The notes beneath the pieces are model-generated. The model was not told the DNA's origin and made no database searches. It saw only the letters and a list, made by a program, of their open reading frames with translations. A DNA stretch of 64,000 bases, taken from positions 1 to 64,000 of the forward strand of contig NZ_MRDM01000002.1 in NCBI RefSeq assembly GCF_002008165.1, given 5' to 3'. Positions 15,207 to 24,452 of the stretch are shown piece by piece. This DNA is from Rhizobium laguerreae. GTDB lineage: Bacteria > Pseudomonadota > Alphaproteobacteria > Rhizobiales > Rhizobiaceae. Both the position numbers and the translations under genes were made by a program. The first letter of the stretch is position 1. Every line of letters starts with the position of its first letter.

Positions 15207-16214
15207 ATGCAAGTCATCCAGAACCGCCGCCGCTTCTTGGCCGGCCTTTCGGCAGGTGTCGCCGCAGGTTTTCTTGGCGCTCCGCAATCGCTCCATGCGG
15301 AGCCGCCGCTGGAGACCACGCGCATTCGCTTGGCGAAGATCCCGAGCATTTGCGTAGCACCCCAGTATGTTGCAGAGGAACTTCTGCGTGCTGAGGGCTT
15401 CACCGAGATTGCCTATGTCGTCACAGGCGCCGGTGCGGCCCAGGCCTCCGCGGTGGCGAATGGCGAGATCGATTTTACCCTCAACTACGTGACTAATTTG
15501 ATCGTTGCCTTGGACTCCGGCGCGCGGATCACTCTGCTCGGCGGCGTACATCCCGGCTGCTTCGAGCTGTTTGCCAAGCGTGGGATCGACAGCGTCGTCG
15601 ATTTGAAAGGCAGGAACGTCGGCGTCCAGGGGCTCGGTACGGGCCCGCATCTGTTCCTCGCCAGCATCGCGGCCTATGTCGGGCTCGATCCGGCGCACGA
15701 CATCAACTGGGTGGTGAACCCGGCGGTCAAGCCCAAGGAACTGTTCGCCCGCGGCGACGTCGATGCGTTCCTCGGCTTTCCGCCGGACCCGCAGGAATTG
15801 CGGCGCAGCAAGGTCGGGAACGTGATCATCAACAGCACTGTGGACCGGCCCTGGTCGCAATATTTCTGCTGCATGCTGTCCGCCAACAGCGATTTTGTGG
15901 CGGCGCATCCAGTTGCTACCAAGCGTGTGCTGCGCGCCGTCCTCAAGGCTGCGGATCTATGCACCGCAGCGCCGGCCCAGGTTGCCGAGCGCCTGGTGGC
16001 GGGCGGGTTCGCCAGCCACTACGATGATGCGTTCGCAGCGATCAGCGAGCTGCCTTACCGGAAATGGCGGGACTACGATTCCGCTGACACCGTCCGCTTC
16101 TATGCGCTGCGGCTGAAAGAAGTCGGTTTGATCAGCGCCTCGCCCGACAGGGTTATCGCGGAAAGTACGGACTGGCGCTTCCTGAACGAAATCAAGCGCG
16201 AACTGAAGAACTGA
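15207..16214 (+). CDS. ABC transporter substrate-binding protein, NMT1/SsuA-like, with Tat-type signal
   Basis: This 335-residue protein has an RRRFLAGLSAGVAAGFLG signal of the twin-arginine type, then a periplasmic binding protein fold of the NMT1/THI5/SsuA group (VAPQYVAEELLRAEGFTEI, DFTLNYVTNLIVALDSG, DLKGRNVGVQGLGTGPHL). Family members bind sulfonates, nitrate, taurine or pyrimidine precursors. No permease or ATPase gene accompanies it. Instead it is followed by SCO1 and two-component genes, so it may act as a periplasmic sensor for the histidine kinase downstream (inference). It is flanked by two internally deleted relatives. Confidence 0.82.
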   Translation: MQVIQNRRRFLAGLSAGVAAGFLGAPQSLHAEPPLETTRIRLAKIPSICVAPQYVAEELLRAEGFTEIAYVVTGAGAAQASAVANGEIDFTLNYVTNLIVALDSGARITLLGGVHPGCFELFAKRGIDSVVDLKGRNVGVQGLGTGPHLFLASIAAYVGLDPAHDINWVVNPAVKPKELFARGDVDAFLGFPPDPQELRRSKVGNVIINSTVDRPWSQYFCCMLSANSDFVAAHPVATKRVLRAVLKAADLCTAAPAQVAERLVAGGFASHYDDAFAAISELPYRKWRDYDSADTVRFYALRLKEVGLISASPDRVIAESTDWRFLNEIKRELKN

Positions 16215-16455
16215 GCTTGGTAGCGGCGGCCGGACTTACGCCCGGCTGGCCCATCCAGCCCGACGCCGAGCGATAGGGAGCGGAAAGGAACTTGGGTAAC
16301 GTTACAGAAGGTTTAGTCGCCATGTAGAGGCCTGTGATCGAATTGGCGAGAATGCCGATCTGATTTTGTAAAGCGCCGCGCTCAAGTCGCTGACGGCACT
16401 TTGCGTCAAACCGAGCGCATGCTGCAAACTTGCAGCCCAGGAGGAGGATGCCTCA

Positions 16456-16695
16456 ATGCAAACTACCCAGAGTCGCCGCCGGTTTCCCGCGGGCGTGTCC
16501 GCTCTTGCGGCAGCGGGTCTTTCCGGGAGTCACAATGCGGCGGCCGAAGATGTGCCGCCTGAAACCACCACTGCCCGCTTCTCGGACGCGCCCGGCATCT
16601 GCGTCGCTCCACAATACGTCGCCGAGGAGCTGATTATCGCAAGGGGGACAGACTGGCGCTTGTTCAGCGAGCTTAAGTGCGAGTTGAAGACATGA
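16456..16695 (+). pseudogene. Internally deleted relative of the NMT1-type binding protein (downstream copy)
   Basis: The 79-residue frame begins MQTTQSRRRFPAGVSALAAA, continues to APGICVAPQYVAEELI as in the full-length protein, and then joins directly to RGTDWRLFSELKCELKT, the family's ending. About 255 residues are missing. The reading frame is intact and its stop overlaps the start of the SCO1 gene in an ATGA, so it may still serve for coupling translation. A ribosome binding site (GGAGGAGG) lies upstream. Confidence 0.65.
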
Positions 16696-17276
16696 GCAGG
16701 TGGCCGATACTTCTGCTGTTATTGACGCTGCTTTCCGGGACGGCGCATGCGCATGACGCGCCGCACAACCAGCGACTGCCGATGATCGGACCGGCGCCGG
16801 ATTTCACCCTGACATCGCAGAATCTGACACCCGTCTCGTTGCACGACCTCCGCGGCAAGGTGGTCGCGGTTGCGTTCATCTTTGCTTCCTGTTCCGACAT
16901 CTGCCCGATGTTGACCGACAATATGGTGCGCGTGAAAGCCAAGCTGGGCCGGGCGTTCGGAAAGGAGATCGATTTCGTTTCGATCACTTTCGACCCGGAG
17001 CGCGACACCCCTGAGGTGCTTAAGGAGTACGCCAGGAATTTCGACGCCGACTCAAAGGGCTGGTCGTTTCTGACTGGCGATCCGGCGATTGTCCATGAAG
17101 TTGGACGCAAATACGGCGTTATCGCGAAGAAGACGGCGAATGGCGATGTCGATCACACTCTGCTGACGTCGCTCGTAGATCCGAATGGCATGTTGCGCGT
17201 TCAATATCTAGGCGCTGGTTTCGACTTGGAGGAATTCCGTGGTGATCTTCTTAGCCTCATGGACGAAGCCAAGTAA
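16692..17276 (+). CDS. SCO1/SenC family protein
   Basis: The protein of 194 residues has an N-terminal signal or anchor (MSRWPILLLLLTLLSGTAHA), then the thioredoxin-like SCO fold. The copper-binding CSDIC (cysteines near residues 67 and 71) and the distal histidine in GDVDHTLL are all present. SCO proteins deliver copper to the CuA site of cytochrome c oxidase or act as thiol redox proteins. Here it is embedded in a signalling cassette, not beside oxidase genes, which points to a redox or copper sensing role (inference). Start overlaps the previous stop. Confidence 0.9.
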   Translation: MSRWPILLLLLTLLSGTAHAHDAPHNQRLPMIGPAPDFTLTSQNLTPVSLHDLRGKVVAVAFIFASCSDICPMLTDNMVRVKAKLGRAFGKEIDFVSITFDPERDTPEVLKEYARNFDADSKGWSFLTGDPAIVHEVGRKYGVIAKKTANGDVDHTLLTSLVDPNGMLRVQYLGAGFDLEEFRGDLLSLMDEAK

Positions 17277-19350
17277 CGTAGCAAGCTGGCTGATCGGCTG
17301 GGTTGCGCGGCTCCCGGCGCGCGTCCAGACCAAGCTGTTGATCGCGTTCCTGTCGATCGTCGGACTGCTGATCGTGCTTGGGGCCGTCGGGTTGCAGGTG
17401 CTGAGTGGGGTCAATGCTCAGACGACCGAGCTGATCAAGCTGCAGCGCAAGATTGCCGCCTATCGCCAGGTTCAGCACGACACGACGAACCAACTCTACA
17501 GCATCTCGACTGCGCTTTTGCTTCAGGACGAAAGGATGCTCGATGCAGCATTGCGCCAGCTCAACCAGTTTGGCTACGACCTCGACCGCATGGAGTTTGT
17601 CGCTGCAAGTGAGGAGCAAGTGTTGGGCCAGGTCCGGCAACAATACAACCAGATTACCGCGAAGGTTACACGTGTCGTCGAGCTGATCCGCGCCGGACGA
17701 ACCGACGAGGCGCGCAGGATGCAGCTCGATGAGATCATACCGTCGTCCGACCGTCTCGAGCGGCTGGCCAACCAACTGGTCAACATTGCGGAATCCGACA
17801 TGGTGGCGGCAATCGAGGCGACCGAAGGCGCGTACGGGACGTCGCGACTGATCGTGGTCTCCTTTGCGGTGGGCAGCATCCTGCTGGCACTCGGGCTCGG
17901 CTACATTATCTCTTGGTCATTGATCGAGCCGGTAAAGAAGATCGAGATGCGTCTGCGCCAGATCGCGGCCGGCGATTTTGCGCAACAGGTTGCCGTCGTC
18001 AACCGGGATGAGCTTGGTGTGCTTGCCAGAAATGTCAACCAGACGTCCGAGCAACTGGGGCGGCTATATCAAGAGGTGCAGGCGCGCACGGCCGAGCTTG
18101 CGCGCTCGGTTGGCGAACTGGAGGCGCTCGGGGAAGTCAGTAAGGCTGTGAATTCGACGCTCGATCTTGATACTGTGCTGCAGACGATCGTAGCGAAGGC
18201 GGTTCAACTGTCGAACACCGATGCGGGCACCATCTATGTGTTCAGCAGCACGAGCCAACAATTCCGCCTCCGCGCGACTTTTGGGATGAGCAACGAGCTA
18301 ATTGCCGCAATTTCCAACCAGCCGATAGGGCTGAATGACCCGGGTATCGGCGACGCCGCACGGCGTCGCACGCCGATCCAAGTACCTGATCTCAACGAAC
18401 AAACGCCGTCTTCCGTACAGAAGATCGTCCTCGACGCCGGATATCGTGGCGTCCTCGTGGTTCCATTGCTCAGGCCGGACAAGATCGTCGGTGCGCTTGT
18501 CGTCAGGCGCCGTAGGCCAGGTGAATTCGACGAACAGGTCGTGCACCTCATAGAAACCTTCGCAGCCCAATCAGTGCTCGCCATCCAAAACGCGAAGCTG
18601 TTCCGCGAGATTGAGGAAAAAGGCAGGGAGCTCGAAGCAGCCAGCCGCCACAAGTCTCAGTTCCTCGCGAATATGAGCCATGAGCTCAGGACACCGCTCA
18701 ATTCCGTCTTGGGCTTCACCGAGCTATTGGTCGACGGGATCTACGGCGAGCTCCCGGACAAGGCGAAGGCTACCGTGGCGCGCGTACAAGCTAACGGCCA
18801 CCACCTATTGGGGCTCATCAACGACGTGCTCGATCTTTCAAAGATCGAAGCGGGCCAGCTAACGCTTGCGCTCGAGGAATACTCCGTTGGGCAGATTGTT
18901 CAATCGACTGTGACGGCGGTGGAGCCGCTGGCGCGAGCGAAAGGTCTCATGCTCACGGCGACTGTTGCCGAGAAACTGCCAATCGGACGCGGGGACGAAC
19001 GCCGCTTGACCCAGGTCCTCCTCAATCTTGCAGGCAATGCCGTCAAGTTTACCGAAACGGGTGCGATCGACATTCTTGCCGATGCGGTCGATGGACACTT
19101 CGAGATCACAGTGCGCGACACAGGTCCCGGCATTGCGTCTAAGGACCAGGCGCTCATCTTCGAAGAATTCCAGCAGGTCGACAGCAGCAGTACCAAGCAG
19201 AAGGGCGGCACCGGTCTCGGCTTGGCGATCTCGAAACGTATCGTTGAAATGCATGGCGGAACCATAGAGGTCGAGTCGGTTCTCGATTCAGGCTCGGCAT
19301 TCCGCTTGAAGATCCCGATGCGGGTAGAGGAAAGCGCGGAGGCGGCATGA
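17239..19350 (+). CDS. Sensor histidine kinase with HAMP and GAF domains
   Basis: The 703-residue protein has a transmembrane helix near residues 32-55, a periplasmic helical segment, a second helix near 208-230, HAMP, a coiled coil, a GAF domain (about 300-450), and HisKA/HATPase domains. The phosphoacceptor is in NMSHELRTPLNS (histidine near residue 480), and the N and G boxes (NLAGNAVKF, DTGPGIA, GGTGLGLAI) are complete. A GTG start at 17239 with GGAGG upstream lies within the SCO1 gene's last 38 bases. Its stop overlaps the next gene. Probable partners are the two response regulators that follow. Confidence 0.93.
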   Translation: MVIFLASWTKPSNVASWLIGWVARLPARVQTKLLIAFLSIVGLLIVLGAVGLQVLSGVNAQTTELIKLQRKIAAYRQVQHDTTNQLYSISTALLLQDERMLDAALRQLNQFGYDLDRMEFVAASEEQVLGQVRQQYNQITAKVTRVVELIRAGRTDEARRMQLDEIIPSSDRLERLANQLVNIAESDMVAAIEATEGAYGTSRLIVVSFAVGSILLALGLGYIISWSLIEPVKKIEMRLRQIAAGDFAQQVAVVNRDELGVLARNVNQTSEQLGRLYQEVQARTAELARSVGELEALGEVSKAVNSTLDLDTVLQTIVAKAVQLSNTDAGTIYVFSSTSQQFRLRATFGMSNELIAAISNQPIGLNDPGIGDAARRRTPIQVPDLNEQTPSSVQKIVLDAGYRGVLVVPLLRPDKIVGALVVRRRRPGEFDEQVVHLIETFAAQSVLAIQNAKLFREIEEKGRELEAASRHKSQFLANMSHELRTPLNSVLGFTELLVDGIYGELPDKAKATVARVQANGHHLLGLINDVLDLSKIEAGQLTLALEEYSVGQIVQSTVTAVEPLARAKGLMLTATVAEKLPIGRGDERRLTQVLLNLAGNAVKFTETGAIDILADAVDGHFEITVRDTGPGIASKDQALIFEEFQQVDSSSTKQKGGTGLGLAISKRIVEMHGGTIEVESVLDSGSAFRLKIPMRVEESAEAA

Positions 19351-19712
19351 GCAAACGAATCCTGATGGTGGAAGACACCGAGGACAACCGCCAGATTATC
19401 CGCGATCTCTTGTCCACCACCGAATACGAACTGATAGAGGCCGCCGACGGTGCCGCAGGTGTCGCCGCCGCAGCAGCTGAGAATCCAAACTTGATCCTCA
19501 TGGACATTCAGCTTCCGGTGATAGACGGCTATGAAGCTGCCCGCCGTATCAAGGCCGACCCGGCACTCCGGCACATTCCAATCATTGCCGTCACCTCCTA
19601 TGCATTGTCTGGCGATGAGGCGAAAGCGCTTGCCGCGGGATGCGATGGCTACCTTGCAAAGCCGTTCAGCCCGCGTGTGCTGCTGGCCAAGATTCGCGCA
19701 TTTCTTGCGTGA
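19347..19712 (+). CDS. Single-domain response regulator (DivK/CheY-like)
   Basis: The 121-residue protein is a lone receiver domain: acidic pocket EDTEDN, phospho-aspartate in LILMDIQLP, the conserved threonine in VTSYALSGD and lysine in LAKPFSP. It starts in the stop codon of the kinase gene (ATGA). With no output domain it would act by protein-protein contact or in a phosphorelay to the cyclase encoded next. Confidence 0.92.
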   Translation: MSKRILMVEDTEDNRQIIRDLLSTTEYELIEAADGAAGVAAAAAENPNLILMDIQLPVIDGYEAARRIKADPALRHIPIIAVTSYALSGDEAKALAAGCDGYLAKPFSPRVLLAKIRAFLA

Positions 19713-19724
19713 GGAGATGGGACA

Positions 19725-20900
19725 TTGCACGATCCGCCACGCATTCTTGCCGTCGACGATACTCCGGAAAATCTCGAAATCTTGCGCCTTCGCCTTGAAG
19801 CGAACGGCTATCAAGTGATGACTGCCGCGGATGGCGAAGAAGGGCTTGTGAAGGTGCGTGAGTTCAAGCCGGATCTTATCCTCCTCGACATCATGATGCC
19901 TAAACTCGATGGCATCAGCGTTGTTCGCACGCTTAAGCAGGACGCCTCCCTTCGATCGATCCCGGTCATCCTTGTCACAGCGAAGGCCGATACGCGGGAC
20001 GTGATCGAAGGATTGGACGCCGGCGGCGACGACTATCTGACCAAACCCTTTGAGCACAGGGCGCTGGTCGCCCGTGTGCGCTCGATGCTGCGCCAAAAGG
20101 CGCTTCACGACACGGTCGAGAGCCAGGCACTGCGCCTGGAGGATCAGGCCGCCCAATTGGCGGCATGGAATCGTTCCCTTGAACAAACGGTGGCTGAGCA
20201 GGTAACGGAAATCGAGCGAATGGGCCGGCTCAGGCGATTTTTGCCGGCGCAGGTCGCCGACCTTATCGTCGCAGCGGGGGATGGCGACACGCTTCTTCAA
20301 AGCCACCGGCGCGAGGTGACAGTCGTTTTCTGCGATCTGCGCGGCTTTACGGCCTTCGCTGAGACCACCGAGCCCGAAGAGGTGATGACAGTCCTCAGCG
20401 AGTACCATTCCTGTCTAGGAGAGCTAATCATTCGCTACGGAGGGACTTTGGAGCGTTTTGTCGGTGATGGTCTACTTGTCGTCTTCAACGATCCTTTGCC
20501 CTGCGCTGACCACACGGAAAAAGCCGTCTCCATGGCCACGGGGATGCGCGATGCCATTGACGAGCATTTGGAACAATGGCGCAAACGTGGCTATTTGCTT
20601 GGTTTCGGCATCGGCATCGCCCGTGGCCATGCAACCATCGGGCAAATCGGCTTCGGCCAGCGCTCGGATTATGCGGTCATCGGCACCATCCCCAACCATG
20701 CCGCCCGATTGTGCGAACAGGCCAAATCACGTCAGATCCTCGTCAGCCAACGAGTCTTCGGCGCAGTGGAACCGTTGGTCGAAGCCGCTACAGTTGGCGA
20801 ATTGAGTGAAAGGCTTCCATCGCCCGATGCCGGCCTACGAAATTGTCCGGTGGCTTGGCTGACGAGCGCTGCCCCATATGAGGTAGAGCTAAAAGGTTGA
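19725..20900 (+). CDS. Response regulator fused to a class III nucleotide cyclase
   Basis: The N-terminal 125 residues are a receiver (VDDTPENLEI, LILLDIMMPK, VTAKAD, TKPFE). A coiled coil follows, then a class III adenylate/guanylate cyclase catalytic domain (VTVVFCDLRGFTAFAE with a metal-binding aspartate, FVGDGLLVVFNDP, DYAVIGTIPNHAARL). Output is therefore a cyclic nucleotide made in response to phosphorylation. The start is TTG at 19725, set by GAGGAG eight bases before it. It completes the cassette with kinase, single receiver, SCO1 and binding protein. Confidence 0.9.
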   Translation: MHDPPRILAVDDTPENLEILRLRLEANGYQVMTAADGEEGLVKVREFKPDLILLDIMMPKLDGISVVRTLKQDASLRSIPVILVTAKADTRDVIEGLDAGGDDYLTKPFEHRALVARVRSMLRQKALHDTVESQALRLEDQAAQLAAWNRSLEQTVAEQVTEIERMGRLRRFLPAQVADLIVAAGDGDTLLQSHRREVTVVFCDLRGFTAFAETTEPEEVMTVLSEYHSCLGELIIRYGGTLERFVGDGLLVVFNDPLPCADHTEKAVSMATGMRDAIDEHLEQWRKRGYLLGFGIGIARGHATIGQIGFGQRSDYAVIGTIPNHAARLCEQAKSRQILVSQRVFGAVEPLVEAATVGELSERLPSPDAGLRNCPVAWLTSAAPYEVELKG

Positions 20901-21277
20901 TACAGGTGGCGGAAGCAGTCGTTCCAGCGAAGGCAAGCGAACGGCTACAATTGGCGCAACCGCGACTTACAGTTTCGCCATCGGCGACGTCTACATTTGG
21001 GCAGTGGCAAAGGCCTCCTCAATGGCTGACATGAGGGCGCAAAGCAGCCTTATCCTTCGATAACGAAAAAGCCCGCTTAGGGGTGGATAACGGCCTGTCC
21101 GCTTCCGACGATCGGAAGGGGCAAGCCGCCGTCCGGCGGTGCTATTTCAACGGCAGGAACAGCTCCGCCACCGTCTCATGCTCCGGCGCCTCGGGGAAGA
21201 AGGCGGGCCGTCCTCACGAGCGAGCCGGCTCGGACCCGCTACGGCGTCGACTGAGAATACCCTGGCGCTGTGGCGCT
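20901..21277. other. Intergenic stretch with a gene remnant
   Basis: The minus strand at 21142-21213 encodes a C-terminal-like fragment (RPAFFPEAPEHETVAELFLP before LK and a stop) cut off by an upstream in-frame stop. A 42-bp repeat lies at 21030-21072. No intact gene is present. Confidence 0.4.
21030..21072 (+). repeat. 42-bp dispersed repeat, copy 1
   Basis: CATGAGGG, then GCAAAGCAGCCTTATCCTTC and GATAAC, recur in inverted orientation at 35436-35477 with three mismatches in about 42 bases. Both copies are intergenic. Confidence 0.6.
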
Positions 21278-21781
21278 TCATTCAAGGGCGGTGATGGCTG
21301 GATGGGTTTGCCGATCGTAAAGCGCCAACTCCTCGGCGGTTGGCGGCTCGAACAGCTTTGACCACCTAAGCAGGTCCGCCCGCGAGATGTCGAACGTGCC
21401 GGCAGGAAGCGCGGCGTTTCGCCGGCAGACTCGGTCCCAAAGCGCATCAAAGGGAACGTCGAGGAAGCAGAGGACGACGCGGGCACCAGCTGCGCGAGCT
21501 TCTTCCCGGCAGGTATCACGTTCTGCCCGTGACCACACACCCCAATCCACGACAACGTTACACTGAAGCCTGATGGCACGCAGAGCGATCTGCCATTGCA
21601 GGCTCTCGACTCTGCCTCGGCACGGACCGGTTTCGGCTTCCGGCGTGGAGATGCCGGGGTAAAGCCTGTGCATCCAGTCGTCTCCGGTCAGACGGAGGGC
21701 AGATGCTTCGTGTTCGATGATCTTGGCGAGCGACGTCTTCCCCGAACCGGGAAGACCGCAAGTGAGGTAGAGCGTGGGCAT
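21278..21781 (-). CDS. P-loop kinase-like ATPase (zeta-toxin/AAA_33 type)
   Basis: The 167-residue protein has a Walker A motif (TCGLPGSGKTSLAK) and DDW after the second strand, then VVVDWGVWSRAERD and a hydrophobic CFLDVPFDALWDRV. This pattern fits the AAA_33 group of small kinases, which includes zeta toxins and aminoglycoside or nucleotide kinases. No antitoxin is adjacent, so a detoxifying or metabolic kinase is more likely. Start ATG at 21781. Confidence 0.75.
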   Translation of the reverse strand: MPTLYLTCGLPGSGKTSLAKIIEHEASALRLTGDDWMHRLYPGISTPEAETGPCRGRVESLQWQIALRAIRLQCNVVVDWGVWSRAERDTCREEARAAGARVVLCFLDVPFDALWDRVCRRNAALPAGTFDISRADLLRWSKLFEPPTAEELALYDRQTHPAITALE

Positions 21782-22051
21782 TGGAAAATCTCTGATTTTG
21801 GCTTGGCAAGGGGAAGCCGCCCCGCGGTGTCGTGCAGGACTGCGCTTCGCTCAAGGCCGCAAGGCGCGGCCAATCAGAGGTGTGTTGCCATGGTCTGTCT
21901 TGTAGGACCGCTCTGCTTGGGGGTCAAGACGGAGCGCATGGGTGAGCGCACCGGTGAGGTCGTCCAACCCACTGGCTGCTTTGTGGTGCCTCCAACAATG
22001 AGCTGACTGTCTGCATCCCGCTCGCAGGCGGCGCCTCCTATGCCTTGCAAA

Positions 22052-22396
22052 TCAAGATCCGTAAGGAGGGGCAAAGAAGCAGTTCGCGTGGTCTTCGGTT
22101 GGGTGCAAGCAAATGTGAAAATGACTGTCTCCGGACGGAATGGTGTCACCATACGGAATTCGGAAGAAGTGTTGCTTTGTGACGAGGTGATGGTCGCCCG
22201 GATTGAGCAGCACTCTGAAACCGTCAGAACCGGTGCTCACGCTGGTACTCGGAATTTCGTGGCAATCGCCTCGTTCTTTGTCCCCTCGGCAGCAAGCGGG
22301 TGGATAGATCCATCCCGACTCGGTGTCGTGGGCGGTAGCGCCATTCCAGCAAGACAGCGTCGACAGGATAGCTGAGAAATACAAAGCGCGATTCAT
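22052..22396 (-). CDS. Secreted small cysteine-containing protein
   Basis: The 114-residue product has a signal peptide (MNRALYFSAILSTLSCWNGA, cleavage probably near AHD) and a short domain with paired cysteines (WIYPPACCRGDKERGDCHEI, then a later C..P...CFF). Similar secreted proteins with W...CC...DC and GDH motifs are common in rhizobia and are uncharacterised. Start ATG chosen at 22396 because the signal peptide begins there; the longer frame adds non-homologous residues. Confidence 0.65.
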   Translation of the reverse strand: MNRALYFSAILSTLSCWNGATAHDTESGWIYPPACCRGDKERGDCHEIPSTSVSTGSDGFRVLLNPGDHHLVTKQHFFRIPYGDTIPSGDSHFHICLHPTEDHANCFFAPPYGS

Positions 22397-22732
22397 CTTT
22401 TGTGTTCCGGGGGCGGCAGGTCGCAAATCTGCCGGCAATTGTGAGCGAGGTCCTGCCGCATGTAACGAACGGACTCCGATCAAATGACGATATTTCCCCG
22501 ATCGGCATCTTTGCCCGACCCTGTTTCGAATTAGAAAATCGTTTGCTGATATGGTCGCCCGCGAATTCCTCGACGCCGACCAAGGCAGGGGATGCGTCAT
22601 GGACGTTTCACGACGCAGATGTTGTTCGCATCGCGGCTCGACTGGTCTATTCCTCCAACGGATATGATCTGGGGACCGGCGGCTTGTGACAGCGCCGCAT
22701 CTGACGCGCGGTTTGGTCGCCGCTGGCCGGCC
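22397..22732. other. Non-coding stretch
   Basis: Only shadow frames cross this region; no repeat, terminator or promoter stands out. Confidence 0.35.
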
Positions 22733-24298
22733 TCATTCGGGAAGCCCTGCCGTTCGCAAGGCCGCTGCCAGCGCGTCCATCAAGTACGGCTGAAACAGGT
22801 TCGTTCGCACGTAGCCGCCGACCGAGAAATTCGGCGCCACCTCCATCAGTCGTCGTGCCGCAGAGTGCGCGGCTTCGACATTGCCAAGGCCGACGTGGCT
22901 GGCCGCCAGATAGGCGTACGGGATGCTGAAGCCGGGATTTGCCCGGACCGCCAGAGCGGAGTATCTGGCTGCGTCGGCGAAGGCGCCGGCAAAGAGGTGG
23001 GTCAGGGCGAGTGCGCAGTAGGGATGGTAGCTCAGCGGATCGTCGAGCGGGCTCAGCCGCAGCGCCTTGTGCGCATGTTCCACCGCCCGCTGGTGTCGCT
23101 CGCTGTGGGCACTGACCAAAGCGCTGAAGCCAAAGGCCAGGGCCGAATTGTTGTTCAATGCGAGAGCCCGGTCGAGCACCTCGACGGCGGCGTCGTAGTC
23201 CCGGGTGAGGTTGGCGCGGACGAACGCGCCGATGCTCATCGCCTGCGGGTCGTCGCTGTTGATGCCTAACGCAATGTCGGCGTGGCTGAGTGCGGTCGCC
23301 TTGTCTGCGGGATCCAACCCGTTGCGCAGGTAGCGCTGCTCGTAACACCATGCGGCATAGCCATGCGCAGCGACATAGTCGGGCTGAAGCTCGATCGAGC
23401 GCGCCAGCAATTGCAGGGCCTTGTCCGTCTCGACGGGCGTGTTCGCGTGGGCGTGTGGCAGCGCCCGAAGGTAGAGATCGTAGGCGTCCAGACTTTCGGG
23501 CCGCTTGCGGTGCGCACGCTCGATCTCCGCACGGCGGACACTCGGTTCGATCGAGCCCACGATCTGTTCAGTCAACCGATCCTGGAGATCGAACACGTCC
23601 GTTGCCGCGCCCTCGAACCTGTCGGCCCAGACATTGGTGGCCGATGCGCCGTCGACAAGCTGGGCATTGATCCTCAGCCTCCCCCCGGACTGCCGCAAGC
23701 TGCCCTGCAGCAGGTAGCGAACGTGTAGTTCGGCGGCAATTGTGCGCAGATCGGCTTTCTCGCCCCTGAAGCCGAAGGAGGAATTGCGTGCGATGACGAA
23801 CAGACCCGGGATCTTCGAGAGGTTGGTGATGATGTCCTCGACCAGGCCATCGGCGAAGTAGTCATTGGGCTCGTCGCGCATGGTGGCGAACGGCAGCACG
23901 GCGATCGAAGGGCCGCCGAGCGCACTCTCGTCGCTACGCTCCAGGGACAGGCGGTAGCCCCGCCGCGAGACGGTGGCCAAGACCGCATACCGCTCGTCGC
24001 CGAGCGCTCGCCGGATCTCGTGGATGCATTGAACGAGACTGTCGTCGGTAACGGCGGCACCTCCCCAGACGGCTTCGAGCAACTCGGCCTTGCTGACCAG
24101 CCTGTTTGCGTTCTGGACGAGGTGGCGAAGGACCGCAAAGGCCTGCGGCCTGAGGGCGATTGCATCGCCGTTCTCAAGACGGAGCGTCTCGCCTTCCAGG
24201 TCGACGACAACCTTGTCGTTGAGGATAAAGGTGGCAGTTGCTGGCGAACGGACCCTGACGATCCTCACGTGTGACGGATCCCGTCGCCTAGCATACAC
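22733..24298 (-). CDS. CadC-like winged-helix regulator with TPR domain
   Basis: The 521-residue protein has an OmpR/CadC-type winged helix at the N-terminus (about 30-115: ALRPQAFAVLRHLVQNANRL, VSKAELLEAVWGG, RRALGDERYAVLATVSRRGY), then a TolB-like segment (IAVLPFATM...YFADGLVEDIITNLS) and tetratricopeptide repeats (from about 270). No transmembrane helix is seen, so it is cytoplasmic. The TolB-like plus TPR arrangement is common in rhizobial regulators once annotated as adenylate cyclases. Targets unknown. Confidence 0.85.
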   Translation of the reverse strand: MYARRRDPSHVRIVRVRSPATATFILNDKVVVDLEGETLRLENGDAIALRPQAFAVLRHLVQNANRLVSKAELLEAVWGGAAVTDDSLVQCIHEIRRALGDERYAVLATVSRRGYRLSLERSDESALGGPSIAVLPFATMRDEPNDYFADGLVEDIITNLSKIPGLFVIARNSSFGFRGEKADLRTIAAELHVRYLLQGSLRQSGGRLRINAQLVDGASATNVWADRFEGAATDVFDLQDRLTEQIVGSIEPSVRRAEIERAHRKRPESLDAYDLYLRALPHAHANTPVETDKALQLLARSIELQPDYVAAHGYAAWCYEQRYLRNGLDPADKATALSHADIALGINSDDPQAMSIGAFVRANLTRDYDAAVEVLDRALALNNNSALAFGFSALVSAHSERHQRAVEHAHKALRLSPLDDPLSYHPYCALALTHLFAGAFADAARYSALAVRANPGFSIPYAYLAASHVGLGNVEAAHSAARRLMEVAPNFSVGGYVRTNLFQPYLMDALAAALRTAGLPE

Positions 24299-24452
24299 CA
24301 GGTCTTCGCCGACGGCTCTTCATCCTTTCAGGGGTCCGGCCGGCGCAATTTCGGCAAACGACCGGAACTCGCTCGTTACTCGGACGCGGCGTGGTGTGTG
24401 GTCGCAATGAAGCACGACCGCGCAGGAGGCGAAAAACGATGTCTACCCGTCG

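Noticed and set aside
18900..20408. A 502-codon open frame on the minus strand
   Set aside because: It lies opposite the histidine kinase and two receiver genes, has no family motif and no ribosome binding site. Its length is a by-product of GC-rich codon use on the other strand.
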